Positions 9,916-19,386 of a DNA stretch of 64,000 nucleotides are shown here, in pieces. Numbering within the stretch: position 1 is the stretch's first letter; each line of letters opens with the position of its first letter. Below the pieces are notes generated by a model. That model saw only the letters and a program-made list of their open reading frames with translations, was not told the DNA's origin and did not search any database. Origin of the DNA: Paracoccus sp. M683 (GTDB lineage Bacteria; Pseudomonadota; Alphaproteobacteria; Rhodobacterales; Rhodobacteraceae); contig NZ_VKDF01000001.1 in assembly GCF_007096355.1 (NCBI RefSeq), positions 524,871-588,870 of the forward strand, given 5' to 3'. A program made the translations under genes and the position numbers.

Positions 9916-10228
9916 TGGCCAGGCCCGACAGGCGATGGCGGCCGGATATCGAACCGCGTATGCGTCAAGCGTAGTTGGCGGCGCGGGGCCACACGGCAGC
10001 CAGAGGGCTTGCCGTGCTGGCTGGTGCAGATTGGCGAGATAGCCTGCCGGCCGAGCATCTCCGCATCGGTGCCCCATGCGGTCGGGGCGCCGCCTTCCGG
10101 CGCAGCCGCTGGTTCCGCTTTCGCAAACCGGCCGACAGTCGGATCGCCGGGCGGTCCTGCACCCTCGCCATGACATCCGCCGCCGCGCCTTCATGGTCCG
10201 CAGGTCGACCGATCCGGCGGCGATGCCG
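9916..10228. other. 313-base gap without a supported gene
   Basis: Between the RTX gene and the convergent broken gene I see only GC-rich sequence with short imperfect hairpins (around 10090-10120). The short open frames on both strands are arginine/proline-rich out-of-frame type and have no ribosome site. Confidence 0.5.
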
Positions 10229-10943
10229 TCAGCGCTTGGGAATGAAGCCCTGTTCCGTCAGCACGATGGCGTCAAGATCCAGTCCAAAGGTCGCCGCTGC
10301 CTGCCGTGCCGTATCAGTAACCTCGCGCATCATCGCCGGATCACCCGTGGCGGCCTGAATCGAGGCCTCTAGCAGCGCCCCTGCACCATGAAAATCTCGG
10401 CCGACTGCTGCCGGTCTGCGTCGCCCAAGGCGGCAAATTCCGGCGCCTGCGCAAAGGCGTCCGCCATCTGCGCCGCCACGGACTGCGCCATCCGGGGCGA
10501 GGTCTGGGACGTGTCGCGATTGGCCACGCTCCTGACACTGATCAGCCAGGCGGCATAGGCATCGGCGACATTGTTCTTTTCCAGACCGGCCGCGCGCATC
10601 AGGTCGCCAAGGCGATCAATGAAATCGCCCGAGGCAAATTCTTGCTCCAGTTGCGCCGCATCGGCCGGACTGACCACCCTGATCCTTTCGACGAAATCCG
10701 CCAGATTGGCCTTGGTCGGCGCGGCCGAAGGGGTATAGGTCAGCGTGACCTGCGGCAGATTCCGAGTGGCCGGCATGTCCCGACTGGCGGAATTACCCCG
10801 GAACGGTCCTCTTCAATCACGGTCCAGAGCTGCTGCGGGTTCATCAGCGGCTGCGGCATGAAATCCTGTGCCGTGGCCAGCGGCGCCGCGAAACACAGGC
10901 CGGCAAGGATCAGCACGCACAAATTGCAAACAGATTTAAGCAT
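10229..10943 (-). pseudogene. Secreted DUF6683-like protein, disrupted by two frameshifts
   Basis: Three frames on the minus strand join into one 238-residue protein. Frame one (from 10943) gives a signal peptide (MLKSVCNLCVLILAGLCFAAP) and leads to 'VIEEDRSG'. Frame two carries the core with 'NVADAYAAWLISVRS' and 'AQAPEFAALGDADRQQ' and runs into a stop after 'EIFMVQG'. Frame three supplies 'ALLEASIQAATGDPAMM...TEQGFIPKR'. Both junctions fall in runs of four G (near 10800 and 10380), and one added G at each restores one frame: 715 bases plus 2 is divisible by three. The pattern resembles DUF6683 secreted proteins of alphaproteobacteria. It is either a true pseudogene or two homopolymer sequencing errors. 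Confidence 0.75.
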
Positions 10944-11027
10944 GGCATTCCACCGTCAACCACTACACTGAAACATTGATGTGATGGGAAACTGCAAAGT
11001 CTGGCTTCTGCCTGTATATGCCGTGCC

Positions 11028-11912
11028 TTAGCCGCCGGGCGCGCGCGCCTGCACCTTGGACAGCTGCACCATCAGGATCCCGCCCGCGATCACCAGCGCG
11101 CCGACCAGATCGGCCGGCCCGAAACGCTCGCCCAGAAAGGCGGCGGCAATGCTGACGCCCAGAAAGGGGGTCAGGAAGTGAAAGGTCGCGGCGCGGGTCG
11201 CACCGATGCGGCCGACCAGCCGGAACCAGATGAAGGTCGCCAGCAATCCCGGCGCCAGCACCGTATAGATAAAGGCCCAGACCAGTTTCCAGGACCATTG
11301 CACCGCGCCCATATCCTCGAACGCGGCGGCAAGCGGCAGCAGAGCCAGCGCACCGACAAGCATTTGCAAGGCCACGATCATCAGCACGTTCTGCCCGCCC
11401 CCCGTGCCGCGCAGCACCAGAGTTGCCGCCGTCAGCGCCACGACCGCAATCAGGCACATGACCACGCCCAGCGGATCCAGCCCGTCGGTCAGCCGCGATC
11501 CCATGATCAGCGCCACCCCTGCAAAACCGGCGCCCAGCCCGGCAATCGCCATGGGTCGCAGTTTTTCGCCATAGAACAGCCAGCCCGCCGCCGCGACCAG
11601 AAGCGGCAGCATCGAGGCGATGATCGAGGCGGCCGAGGCCTCGACCCGCTGCATTGCGACCCAGTTCAGCCCCAGATACAGCGCATTCTGGCACAGGCCG
11701 AAGATGATGACGGTGCGCCACTCGGCCCGGCTTAACCGCCAGCTTTGGCCCATGGCCCGCGCCAGCAGCACGCCCAGAACAGCCGATAGAAGGAACCGAA
11801 CCACCAGCGCGGTCAGCGGCGGGGCATCCAGCACGATCACGCGGGTCGAGGTAAAGGCCGAGGACCACAAAAGCCCGAAGGTCAGCCCCATAAAGATCGC
11901 GCGGATATCCAT
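11028..11912 (-). CDS. EamA/DMT-family transporter
   Basis: 294 residues with ten predicted membrane helices in two EamA repeats ('GLLWSSAFTSTRVIV' near the N terminus, then 'GVSIAAAFLGERFGPADLVGALVIAGGI' at the C terminus). Family members export amino acids, metabolites or nucleotide sugars; the substrate cannot be told. I chose the ATG at 11912 (MDIRAIFMG), preceded by a GGGGG run, rather than an upstream in-frame ATG at 11993 that would add a non-hydrophobic extension. It stands alone between the broken DUF6683 gene and the HU gene. Confidence 0.85.
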   Translation of the reverse strand: MDIRAIFMGLTFGLLWSSAFTSTRVIVLDAPPLTALVVRFLLSAVLGVLLARAMGQSWRLSRAEWRTVIIFGLCQNALYLGLNWVAMQRVEASAASIIASMLPLLVAAAGWLFYGEKLRPMAIAGLGAGFAGVALIMGSRLTDGLDPLGVVMCLIAVVALTAATLVLRGTGGGQNVLMIVALQMLVGALALLPLAAAFEDMGAVQWSWKLVWAFIYTVLAPGLLATFIWFRLVGRIGATRAATFHFLTPFLGVSIAAAFLGERFGPADLVGALVIAGGILMVQLSKVQARAPGG

Positions 11913-11994
11913 GCAGTGCCCCCGGTTTGCCCCGTTATCTGCGGCTAACAGCTTGGCCGCGGAATGAAAAGGCGGGCTCCGGCGCGCCGGCATG

Positions 11995-12023
11995 AAAAAA
12001 AGGCCGCACCCGATGGCGCGGCC
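11995..12023 (-). terminator. Rho-independent terminator of the HU gene
   Basis: Read on the minus strand: GGCCGC (12023-12018), 10-base loop, GCGGCC (12007-12002), then seven T. It lies 26 bases after the HU stop codon, a textbook intrinsic terminator. Confidence 0.85.
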
Positions 12024-12048
12024 CGCAATGTCGTCAGTGCCGGATGGA

Positions 12049-12348
12049 TCAGGCGTTGACGCTGTCTTTCAGCGCCTTGGCAACGGTAACCTTCACCTGC
12101 TTGTCGGCCGGCTTGGTCATCATTTCCTGGGTCTGCGGGTTGCGAACCTGACGTTCGGGGCGCGCGCGGCAGGCGATCTTGCCGATGCCCGGCAGCGTGA
12201 CGGCACCACCGTTCGACACTTCGCGGGTCACCACATTGGTGATCGCGTCCAGCGCGGCGGTGGCCGACTTCTTGTCGGACCCCATCTCGTCAGCGAGGGC
12301 GGCGACCAGCTGGGTCTTGGTCATCGGTTTCGCATTAGCACTAGCCAT
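12049..12348 (-). CDS. HU-family nucleoid DNA-binding protein
   Basis: 99 residues starting MASANAKPMTKTQLVAAL; the core matches HU/IHF ('KKSATAALDAI', 'GGAVTLPGIGKI', 'RPERQVRNPQTQEM'). It binds and bends DNA in the nucleoid as a dimer. The start at 12348 follows GGAGA at a spacing of 8, while an in-frame ATG at 12408 lacks such a site. The 'RNPQTQ' arm with 'RPERQ' is typical of alphaproteobacterial HU variants rather than IHF subunits. Confidence 0.9.
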   Translation of the reverse strand: MASANAKPMTKTQLVAALADEMGSDKKSATAALDAITNVVTREVSNGGAVTLPGIGKIACRARPERQVRNPQTQEMMTKPADKQVKVTVAKALKDSVNA

Positions 12349-12496
12349 CAATCTGTCTCCTCTGGCCCTGTTGCAGGCATTATCAATTGCGCCGATCCGG
12401 CGACACAAAGCCTGCTACACACGGTTTTGACTCTTAGATCAAGTATTATTCGCTGGTTTTCAGCCTTCGGTCGGCACTCGGCGGCTTTCCGTTAGG

Positions 12497-13981
12497 TCAC
12501 AAGAAGGCGGTTTCGCTGAAAGAACGCAATTTGCGGCTGTGAATCCGTTCCAAAGGCATCTCTCGCAGCTTCTCCATCGCGCGCACGCCAATCAGCAAGT
12601 GGTTTGAAACCTGCGTGCGATAAAAATCCGTGGCCATGCCCGGCAGCTTCAATTCGCCATGCAGGGGCTTGTCGCTGACGCAAAGCAGGGTGCCATAGGG
12701 AACGCGAAAGCGAAAACCATTGGCGGCGATGGTGGCGCTTTCCATGTCCAGCGCGACGGCGCGCGATTGCGACAGGCGGCGCACCGGGCCGGACTGGTCG
12801 CGCAGCTCCCAGTTGCGGTTGTCGATGGTCGCCACGGTGCCGGTGCGCATGATCCGCTTCAGGTCATAGCCGTCCAGCTGAGTGATCTCGGCCACGGCTT
12901 CCTGCAAGGCGACCTGGACCTCGGCCAGCGCCGGGATCGGCACCCAGACAGGCAGGTCGTCATCCAGCACGTGATCCTCGCGCAGATAGGCATGGGCCAG
13001 CACGAAATCGCCAAGGCGCTGGCTGTTGCGCAGCCCGGCGCAATGGCCAACCATCAGCCAGGCATGGGGGCGCAGCACGGCGATATGATCGGTCGCTGTC
13101 TTGGCGTTGGATGGCCCCACGCCGATATTAACCAGCGTGATCCCCTGCCCGTTCTCGCGGATCAGGTGATAGGCCGGCATCTGCGGCATCTTCTGACTGG
13201 CTGGCAGCGGCTGGTTCGGGTCGGTGATGACGTGATTGCCCGGCGAGACAAAGGCGGTATAGCCCATCGACGGATCAGCCAGGGCACGGCGGGCATAGGC
13301 CTCGAATTCGTCGACATAGAACTGATAATTGGTGAACAGCACGAAATTCTGGAAATACTCGGGCGCGGTGGCGGTGTAATGGGCCAACCTGGCCAGCGAG
13401 TAATCAACGCGCTGCGCGGTAAAGGGCGCCAGATGCAGCGCGCCATCGGCATGCGGCTCGGCCTCGCCATTCACGATGTCGTCGTTCATCGTCATCAGGT
13501 CAGGCACGTCGAACACGTCGCGCAGGCTGAAATCCAGCACGCCTTCCTGCGGCACGTTCAGGTCCGACTGGCTGGCGACCGCGAAATGCACGGGGATCGG
13601 CGTCTCACTGGGGCCGACGGTCACTGGCACGCCGTGGTTGCGGATCAGCAGGCCGATCTGCTGGGTCAGATAGTTGCGGAACAGATCGGGCCGGGTGATC
13701 GTCGCGACATAGCTGCCGGGAATGGCCACGTGGCCGAAGGACAACCGCGAATCGGTCTGCGAATGGCTGGTCGTGGTCAGCCGCACCTCGGGATAAAAGG
13801 CGCGATAGCGCGCCCTGGGCCGCTGTCCCTTCAATGTCGCGATGAAATGGTCCAGCAGAAAGCCGGTCGCCTCGTGATACAGCTGCTCCAGCCGGGCGAC
13901 GGCCGCCTTGGCGTCGGTGAACTGCTCGCGCGCGGCGGGTGGCGGGGTCTCGACCGGCAGAAAGCGGCTGTCGTGGTCCAT
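12497..13981 (-). CDS. amn: AMP nucleosidase
   Basis: 494 residues; hydrolyses AMP to adenine and ribose 5-phosphate, regulating the adenylate pool and purine salvage. The N-terminal AMP nucleosidase domain (about 1-180) is followed by a phosphorylase-fold domain with 'NIGVGPSNAKTATDHIAVLRPHAW' and 'AVALDMESATIAANG', the purine-phosphorylase-like active site. Length is close to the E. coli enzyme. The ATG at 13981 follows AAGGA with a spacing of 8; an ATG two codons upstream (13987) is too near the same site. It is divergent from the NAD(P)-binding gene at 14136. Confidence 0.92.
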   Translation of the reverse strand: MDHDSRFLPVETPPPAAREQFTDAKAAVARLEQLYHEATGFLLDHFIATLKGQRPRARYRAFYPEVRLTTTSHSQTDSRLSFGHVAIPGSYVATITRPDLFRNYLTQQIGLLIRNHGVPVTVGPSETPIPVHFAVASQSDLNVPQEGVLDFSLRDVFDVPDLMTMNDDIVNGEAEPHADGALHLAPFTAQRVDYSLARLAHYTATAPEYFQNFVLFTNYQFYVDEFEAYARRALADPSMGYTAFVSPGNHVITDPNQPLPASQKMPQMPAYHLIRENGQGITLVNIGVGPSNAKTATDHIAVLRPHAWLMVGHCAGLRNSQRLGDFVLAHAYLREDHVLDDDLPVWVPIPALAEVQVALQEAVAEITQLDGYDLKRIMRTGTVATIDNRNWELRDQSGPVRRLSQSRAVALDMESATIAANGFRFRVPYGTLLCVSDKPLHGELKLPGMATDFYRTQVSNHLLIGVRAMEKLREMPLERIHSRKLRSFSETAFL

Positions 13982-14135
13982 CGTCATTGTCCTTGATGAT
14001 TCCGGCGAATGTGCCAGCCAGAGGCGATGCTGGCAAGCAGCCGAACAGCGCCGGGGCCGCCGCTGCCACAGCCGCCTCTGGCCCTCGCAATCCACCGCGC
14101 CTGCGGCTATCTTCGCGGCGCAAGGCAACAGGGGT

Positions 14136-15023
14136 ATGACAATGGCGGAACAGATGGCCGGCAGGATCGTGGTGTTGGGCCACGGCTATTCGGCGGGTTT
14201 CCTGACGCCGCTGTTGCGGGCGCGGGGCTGGCACGTGACCGGCACCAGCCGCGACCGGATCGACGCGGTGGCGGCAACCGGCGCGTCGCCGCTGCGCTGG
14301 CCGGGCGACGAGACCGAGATCGCCGACCGCATCCTGCGCGCCGACGCCATCCTGATCAGCGCGGCACCGGGTCCGGATGGCGACCCCGCGCTTGCCGCAT
14401 TCGACGGCCCGTTGCGCCATGCCCGGCCGCGCTGGCTGGGCTATCTGTCGACCACAGGTGTTTACGGCGATCAGGGCGGCGATTGGGTGGACGAGACCGC
14501 CCCGCTGGACCCGGCGACGACGCGCGGGCAGGCCCGCGTTCAGGCCGAGGCCGCCTGGCGCGAGCTGTCGGCACAGGCCGGTCTGCCGCTGCATGTCTTT
14601 CGCCTTGCCGGCATCTATGGCCCCGGTCGTGGCCCCTTTGCCAAGCTGCGCGCGGGCACGGCGCGGCGGATCGTCAAGCCGGGGCAGGTCTTTTCGCGCA
14701 TTCATGTCGAGGACATCGCGCAGGTGCTGCTGGCCTCGATCAGCCGGCCCGATCCGGGCGCGGTCTATAACGTCTGTGACGACGATCCTGCCGCGCCGCA
14801 GGATGTCATCGCCCATGCCGCGCGGCTGCTCGGGCTGCCGGTGCCCGAACCGATCGCCTTTGACCAGGCCGATCTGGCGCCTATGGCGCGCAGCTTCTAT
14901 GCCGAATCCAAGCGCGTCTCGAATGCGCGGATCAAGCGGGATCTGGGCGTTACGCTGCGCTATCCCGATTATCGCACCGGTCTGGCCGCGATCCTGCGCG
15001 ACGAGGAAACGGCCGAGGCCTGA
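14136..15023 (+). CDS. NAD(P)-binding epimerase/dehydratase-like protein (YeeZ-type SDR)
   Basis: 295 residues with an N-terminal Rossmann motif 'VLGHGYSAG' (about residues 12-20), 'STTGVYGD' and 'RLAGIYGPGR' patterns of extended/atypical SDRs, and 'FSRIHVEDIAQVL' and 'VYNVCDDDP' in the C-terminal half. The usual YxxxK catalytic pair is not obvious, as in the YeeZ-type atypical group, so the reaction is unknown. It precedes the UbiH-like gene by 48 bases on the same strand. Confidence 0.75.
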   Translation: MTMAEQMAGRIVVLGHGYSAGFLTPLLRARGWHVTGTSRDRIDAVAATGASPLRWPGDETEIADRILRADAILISAAPGPDGDPALAAFDGPLRHARPRWLGYLSTTGVYGDQGGDWVDETAPLDPATTRGQARVQAEAAWRELSAQAGLPLHVFRLAGIYGPGRGPFAKLRAGTARRIVKPGQVFSRIHVEDIAQVLLASISRPDPGAVYNVCDDDPAAPQDVIAHAARLLGLPVPEPIAFDQADLAPMARSFYAESKRVSNARIKRDLGVTLRYPDYRTGLAAILRDEETAEA

Positions 15024-15071
15024 CGCTTCGCCGCATTTACAATGCGCGGCGCGCGTGTTTGATCATCAGCC

Positions 15072-16295
15072 ATGAAACCGGATTTCGATGTTCTTATCGC
15101 AGGCGGCGGGCTGAACGGCCCGACCTTGGCACTGGCGCTGGCTGGTGCCGGGTTGTCCGTCGCCGTCGTCGATACCCGCCCGGCCGACGCCCGGCAGGCC
15201 GATGATTTCGACGGCCGCGCCTATGCGCTGGCACTGGCGTCGCAGCGGCTGCTGAAGGCGCTTGGCCTGTGGGGTGGGCTTGCCGCGAACAGCCAGCCGA
15301 TCTTTCAGGTAAAGGCATCACAGGGGCAGCCGGGTGACGGGGCCGGGCTGTTCTTTTTGCATTTCGACAGCGCCGAGATCGAGGAAGGCACCGTCGGGCA
15401 TATGCTGGAGGACCGCTTTCTTTACCGCGCCCTTCTGACGGCCATGCAGGGCCGGGTCACGCTGATCGACGGGGTCTCGGTCACGGGGCAGGATGTCGGC
15501 CCGGCCAGCGTCACCGCCACCCTGTCCGATGGTCGCAGCCTGACCGCGCGGCTGTTGATCGGCGCCGACGGTCGTGGCTCGGGCGTGGCGGCGCGGGCCG
15601 GGATCAAGCGGCAGGGCTGGGATTACGGCCAGACCGCGCTGGTCGCGGCCATCGACCATGCCGAACCCCATCACGGCATCGCGCATCAGTATTTCATGCC
15701 GACCGGCCCCTTGGCGATCCTGCCCCTGCCCGGCAATCGCAGCAGCGTCGTCTGGTCCGAGACCCGCGCCAATGCCACGGCCATCGCTGCCCTGCCCAAC
15801 GACGATTTCCTGTCGGTCCTGCGCCCCCGCTTTGGCGATTTCATGGGGCCGATCACGCTGGCCGGGCCGCGCTTTTCCTATCCGCTGTCGCTGTCGCTTG
15901 CCGAACGCTATGCCGCGCCGCGTGTGGCGCTGGTGGGCGATGCGGCCCATGGGGTGCATCCGCTGGCCGGTCAGGGGCTGAACCTTGGCCTGCGCGACGT
16001 GGCGGCACTGGCCGAGGTGATCGTCGATGCCACACGGCGGGGCGAGGATATCGGCGCGCTGGACGTGATCGAACGCTATCAATCGTGGCGGCGCTTTGAC
16101 GCGACCAGTCTGGCGCTTGGCATGGATGCGGTGAACGGGGTTTTCGGCAGCGACAATCCGGTGATCGCGGCGGCGCGCGGCCTTGGCATGGGGCTCGTCA
16201 GCGCCGTGCCGGGGTTGCGCCGGGGCTTCATGCGGCAGGCGGCGGGGCTTTCGGTCGATCCGATGCCGCGCCTGCTGACCGGCCAACCGCTGTAA
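15072..16295 (+). CDS. FAD-dependent hydroxylase, UbiH/UbiF/Coq6 family
   Basis: 407 residues. N-terminal FAD-binding motif '[16 protein letters not shown]' (about residues 9-25), the 'GADGRGSGV' motif near 165, and '[21 protein letters not shown]' near 285-306, which defines the aromatic-ring hydroxylases of ubiquinone synthesis. It probably adds a hydroxyl group in ubiquinone biosynthesis, but which ring carbon (UbiH, UbiF, UbiL or UbiM role) cannot be decided from sequence alone. Followed 10 bases later by glsA. Confidence 0.85.
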   Translation: MKPDFDVLIAGGGLNGPTLALALAGAGLSVAVVDTRPADARQADDFDGRAYALALASQRLLKALGLWGGLAANSQPIFQVKASQGQPGDGAGLFFLHFDSAEIEEGTVGHMLEDRFLYRALLTAMQGRVTLIDGVSVTGQDVGPASVTATLSDGRSLTARLLIGADGRGSGVAARAGIKRQGWDYGQTALVAAIDHAEPHHGIAHQYFMPTGPLAILPLPGNRSSVVWSETRANATAIAALPNDDFLSVLRPRFGDFMGPITLAGPRFSYPLSLSLAERYAAPRVALVGDAAHGVHPLAGQGLNLGLRDVAALAEVIVDATRRGEDIGALDVIERYQSWRRFDATSLALGMDAVNGVFGSDNPVIAAARGLGMGLVSAVPGLRRGFMRQAAGLSVDPMPRLLTGQPL

Positions 16296-16305
16296 GGGGG
16301 CCGGT

Positions 16306-17241
16306 ATGGCTGGCGCAAACCCGACACCCGAGGCATTGCAGGCCTTTCTGGACCGGCTCAGCGCGGAAATCCATGAACGCGGCGATTGGGGCAAGGTCGC
16401 CGACTACATCCCCGAACTGGCCGATGTGGACCCGGCGCAATTCGGCATCGCCGTCCTGCTGGCCGATGGCAGCATGTGCAGCGCGGGCGCGGCGCGTGTC
16501 GGGTTCTCGGTCCAGTCGATCAGCAAGGTGTTTTCGCTGGCCTGCGTCCTTGGCCGCATCGGCGAACAGATCTGGCAGCGCGTGGGCCGCGAACCATCGG
16601 GGTCGCGCTTTGATTCCATCCTGCTGCTGGAACTGGAAAAGGGCATCCCCCGCAACCCCTTTATCAATGCCGGCGCGCTGGTGGTGACGGACGAGTTGCT
16701 GACCGGCCGAACACCCCGAGACGCGCTGTCCGAGATCATCCATTTCATCCGCTTGGCCGCCGATGATGACGACATCCATATCGACCGCGCCGTCGCCATG
16801 TCTGAACAGGATACCGGCGACCGCAACCGCGCCCTGGTCAATTATCTGAAATCCTATGGAAATCTGAAAAATCCCGTGGATTATGCGCTTGGCACCTATT
16901 TCCACCAATGCGCAATCGAGATGTCCTGCATCCAGCTTGCCCGCGCCGGCCGCGTCATTGCCGGACTGCCTGGCGCCCCCGCAATCCTGTCGCCGACCCG
17001 CGCGCGGCGCATCAACGCGCTGATGCTGACCTGCGGCCATTACGACGAATCCGGCGATTTCGCCTTTCGCGTGGGTCTGCCCGGCAAATCAGGCGTTGGC
17101 GGCGGGCTGCTGATCGTGGCGCCTGGCCGCGCCTCGATTGCGATCTGGTCGCCGGGGCTGAACGACACCGGCAATTCCCGCGCAGGCACCTTTGCGGCCC
17201 GCCGGCTGGCCGAGTTCACCGGCTGGTCGGTTTTTGGCTAG
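16306..17241 (+). CDS. glsA: Glutaminase A
   Basis: 311 residues, normal length. Hydrolyses glutamine to glutamate and ammonia through a serine beta-lactamase-like fold. The catalytic S71-x-x-K74 lies in '[11 protein letters not shown]', and the conserved '[10 protein letters not shown]' and '[10 protein letters not shown]' motifs are present. ATG at 16306 follows a GGGGG run. Located between the UbiH-like gene and lolA. Confidence 0.94.
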   Translation: MAGANPTPEALQAFLDRLSAEIHERGDWGKVADYIPELADVDPAQFGIAVLLADGSMCSAGAARVGFSVQSISKVFSLACVLGRIGEQIWQRVGREPSGSRFDSILLLELEKGIPRNPFINAGALVVTDELLTGRTPRDALSEIIHFIRLAADDDDIHIDRAVAMSEQDTGDRNRALVNYLKSYGNLKNPVDYALGTYFHQCAIEMSCIQLARAGRVIAGLPGAPAILSPTRARRINALMLTCGHYDESGDFAFRVGLPGKSGVGGGLLIVAPGRASIAIWSPGLNDTGNSRAGTFAARRLAEFTGWSVFG

Positions 17242-17329
17242 GCACCGCCGGGAACCCTCACTTCGGCGCGAGCGTTCTTGGCCCGAGCAATCCATCATTC
17301 GTGATGTGCAAGTCATTGGAGAATCAACC

Positions 17330-17938
17330 ATGATTGGTGCCATGAACAAACGCACCCTCGCCCTTGCGCCCGTCTTCGCCCTTGCCTTCGCGCTGCCCGC
17401 GATGGCCGAGAAAATTCCCCTCAACGAATTGTCCAACTATCTGAACGGCCTCGGCACGATGAACGGCAAGTTCACCCAGGTGAACAATGATGGCAGCATC
17501 TCGACCGGGCAGGTCTATATCCAGCGCCCCGGCCGCGTGCGGTTCGAATATAACAACGACAACACGCTGGTTCTGGCCTCGGGCGGTCAGGTCGCCGTGT
17601 TCGACAGCAAGTCGAACAGCGCCGCCCAGCAATATCCGCTGTCGGAAACGCCGCTGTCGATCATTCTGGCGCAGAATGTCGATCTTGGCCGCGCCAATAT
17701 GGTCACCGGCCACAGCGAACAGAAAAACACCACCGTGGTGACGGCACAGGACCCCGCGCACCCGGAATATGGCAATATCCAGATGGTGTTCACCGCCGGC
17801 CCGACCGAGCTGCGCCAATGGGTCATCACCGACAATGCCGGCGAAAAGACCACCGTGATCCTGGGTGAAATGGCCAAGGGCGGCAGCTTTGCGCCCTCGA
17901 CCTTCTCGATCAACAACGAGATCGCGCGGCGGAACTGA
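17330..17938 (+). CDS. lolA: Outer-membrane lipoprotein carrier protein LolA
   Basis: 202 residues with a signal peptide (hydrophobic residues about 10-25, cleavage after 'ALPAMA'). The mature part begins with 'LNELSNYLNGLGTMNGKFTQ' and has 'GQVYIQRPGRVRFEY', both typical of LolA, which ferries lipoproteins through the periplasm from LolCDE to the outer membrane. Start set at 17330 because GGAG precedes it at a spacing of 8; a longer frame from 17192 would run back into glsA. Ends in the alphaproteobacterial 'FSINNEIARRN' tail. Confidence 0.9.
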   Translation: MIGAMNKRTLALAPVFALAFALPAMAEKIPLNELSNYLNGLGTMNGKFTQVNNDGSISTGQVYIQRPGRVRFEYNNDNTLVLASGGQVAVFDSKSNSAAQQYPLSETPLSIILAQNVDLGRANMVTGHSEQKNTTVVTAQDPAHPEYGNIQMVFTAGPTELRQWVITDNAGEKTTVILGEMAKGGSFAPSTFSINNEIARRN

Positions 17939-17954
17939 TCACGCAAAACATGGC

Positions 17955-17982
17955 AAGCCGGGCTGATCCATCAGTCCGGCTT
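17955..17982 (+). terminator. Hairpin after lolA
   Basis: AAGCCGG (17955-17961) and CCGGCTT (17976-17982) enclose an inner CTGAT/ATCAG stem with a two-base loop, giving a near-perfect 12-pair hairpin 16 bases after the lolA stop. The following bases are ATACAT, so the U tract is poor. Confidence 0.6.
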
Positions 17983-18065
17983 ATACATCCAATAAAAATT
18001 GCTGGCTTGAACTTCACCGCCTGACGCGCCAACGGTTACCGCGTCTGTTTTACGGTGACCACGCC

Positions 18066-19319
18066 ATGACTTCCGCACAAGCCCGCCTTTTCACGCCGGT
18101 CCTGATCGGCGGCTCGATCATCCTGCTGATCAATTTCGCCCTGCGCGCCAGCTTTGGTGTGTTTCAGATCCCCATCGGCACCGAGTTCGGCTGGCCGCGC
18201 GCCGAGTTTTCGCTGGCGATTGCGATCCAGAACCTGGCCTGGGGCATCGGCCAGCCGATCTTTGGCGCGCTGGCGGAACGTTGGGGTGACCGCTGGTCGA
18301 TCATTCTTGGCGCGCTGCTGTATTCCGGCGGGCTGATCCTGTCGGCCTATGCCACCACCCCCGAGACCATGCAGATGCTGGAAGTCATGGTCGGCTTTGG
18401 CATCGCCGGCACTGGCTTTGGCGTGATCCTGGCCGTGATCGGCCGCGCCTCCAGCGACAAGAACCGCAGTCTTGCCCTGGGCATCGGCACCGCCGCCGGG
18501 TCCGCCGGGCAGGTTTTTGGCGCGCCCCTGGCGGAGATCCTGCTGGCCTATTACAGCTGGCAGTCGGTCTTTATCATCTTTGGCGCCATCATCCTGTCGG
18601 TCATGCTGTTCCTGCCGCTTCTGGGTGACAGCAAGCCGGCCACGCGGTCCGAACTGGAAGACAGCATGGGAACGGTGCTGAAGCGTGCCTTCCGCGACCC
18701 GTCCTATCTGATGATCTTCGCTGGCTTCTTTTCCTGCGGCTATCAGCTGGCCTTCATCACCGCCCATTTCCCGGCCATGGTGGCCGAGATGTGCGGCCCG
18801 ATCCTGCCGGGCGGCATGCTGGACAGCATCGGCATCTCGACCACCTCGTTGCTGGGCGCGGTGGCGATCAGCCTGATCGGGCTGGCCAATATCGCCGGGT
18901 CGATCTTCGCGGGCTGGCTGGGCAGCCGCTATACCAAGAAATACCTGCTGGCGGGGATCTATACCCTGCGCACCATCGCCTCGGCCGTTTTCATCCTGAT
19001 GCCGATCACCCCCACCAGCGTCATCGTCTTTTCGCTGGTGATGGGCGGGCTGTGGCTGGCCACGGTGCCGCTGACCTCGGGTCTGGTCGCCTATATCTAT
19101 GGGCTGCGCTATATGGGCACGCTGTATGGCTTTGTGTTCCTGTCGCATCAGCTGGGGTCGTTCCTGGGCGTCTGGCTGGGCGGCAAGATGTATGACGCTT
19201 ACGGCGATTACACGATGGTCTGGTGGATCGGCGTCGGCATCGGGGCCTTCAGCGCCCTGATCCATCTGCCCATCCGCGAGGAACCGGCACGGACGGGCGC
19301 GGTCGCGGCAGCGGCCTGA
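18066..19319 (+). CDS. MFS transporter (oxalate/formate antiporter-like)
   Basis: 417 residues with twelve predicted membrane helices. The cytoplasmic loop 2-3 motif appears as 'GALAERWGDRW' near residues 68-78, and the 'GIAGTGFGVILAVIGR' helix is typical of the oxalate/monocarboxylate branch of the major facilitator superfamily. No enzyme gene next to it indicates the substrate. Stands alone on the plus strand. Confidence 0.85.
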   Translation: MTSAQARLFTPVLIGGSIILLINFALRASFGVFQIPIGTEFGWPRAEFSLAIAIQNLAWGIGQPIFGALAERWGDRWSIILGALLYSGGLILSAYATTPETMQMLEVMVGFGIAGTGFGVILAVIGRASSDKNRSLALGIGTAAGSAGQVFGAPLAEILLAYYSWQSVFIIFGAIILSVMLFLPLLGDSKPATRSELEDSMGTVLKRAFRDPSYLMIFAGFFSCGYQLAFITAHFPAMVAEMCGPILPGGMLDSIGISTTSLLGAVAISLIGLANIAGSIFAGWLGSRYTKKYLLAGIYTLRTIASAVFILMPITPTSVIVFSLVMGGLWLATVPLTSGLVAYIYGLRYMGTLYGFVFLSHQLGSFLGVWLGGKMYDAYGDYTMVWWIGVGIGAFSALIHLPIREEPARTGAVAAAA

Positions 19320-19340
19320 TCGACGGCGTATTTGACGGCT

Positions 19341-19369
19341 GGCGCGGCGCGGCATAGGGTCGCCGCGCC
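19341..19369 (+). terminator. GC-rich hairpin between the MFS and HAD genes
   Basis: GGCGCGGCG (19341-19349) pairs with CGCCGCGCC (19361-19369) over an 11-base loop, 22 bases after the MFS stop. No T run follows, so termination strength is doubtful. Confidence 0.4.
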
Positions 19370-19386
19370 ATCCACAGGAAGCCCAC

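Noticed and set aside
9916-10228. Small genes in the gap after the RTX gene
   Set aside because: Frames on both strands are Arg/Pro-rich without ribosome sites or recognisable motifs.
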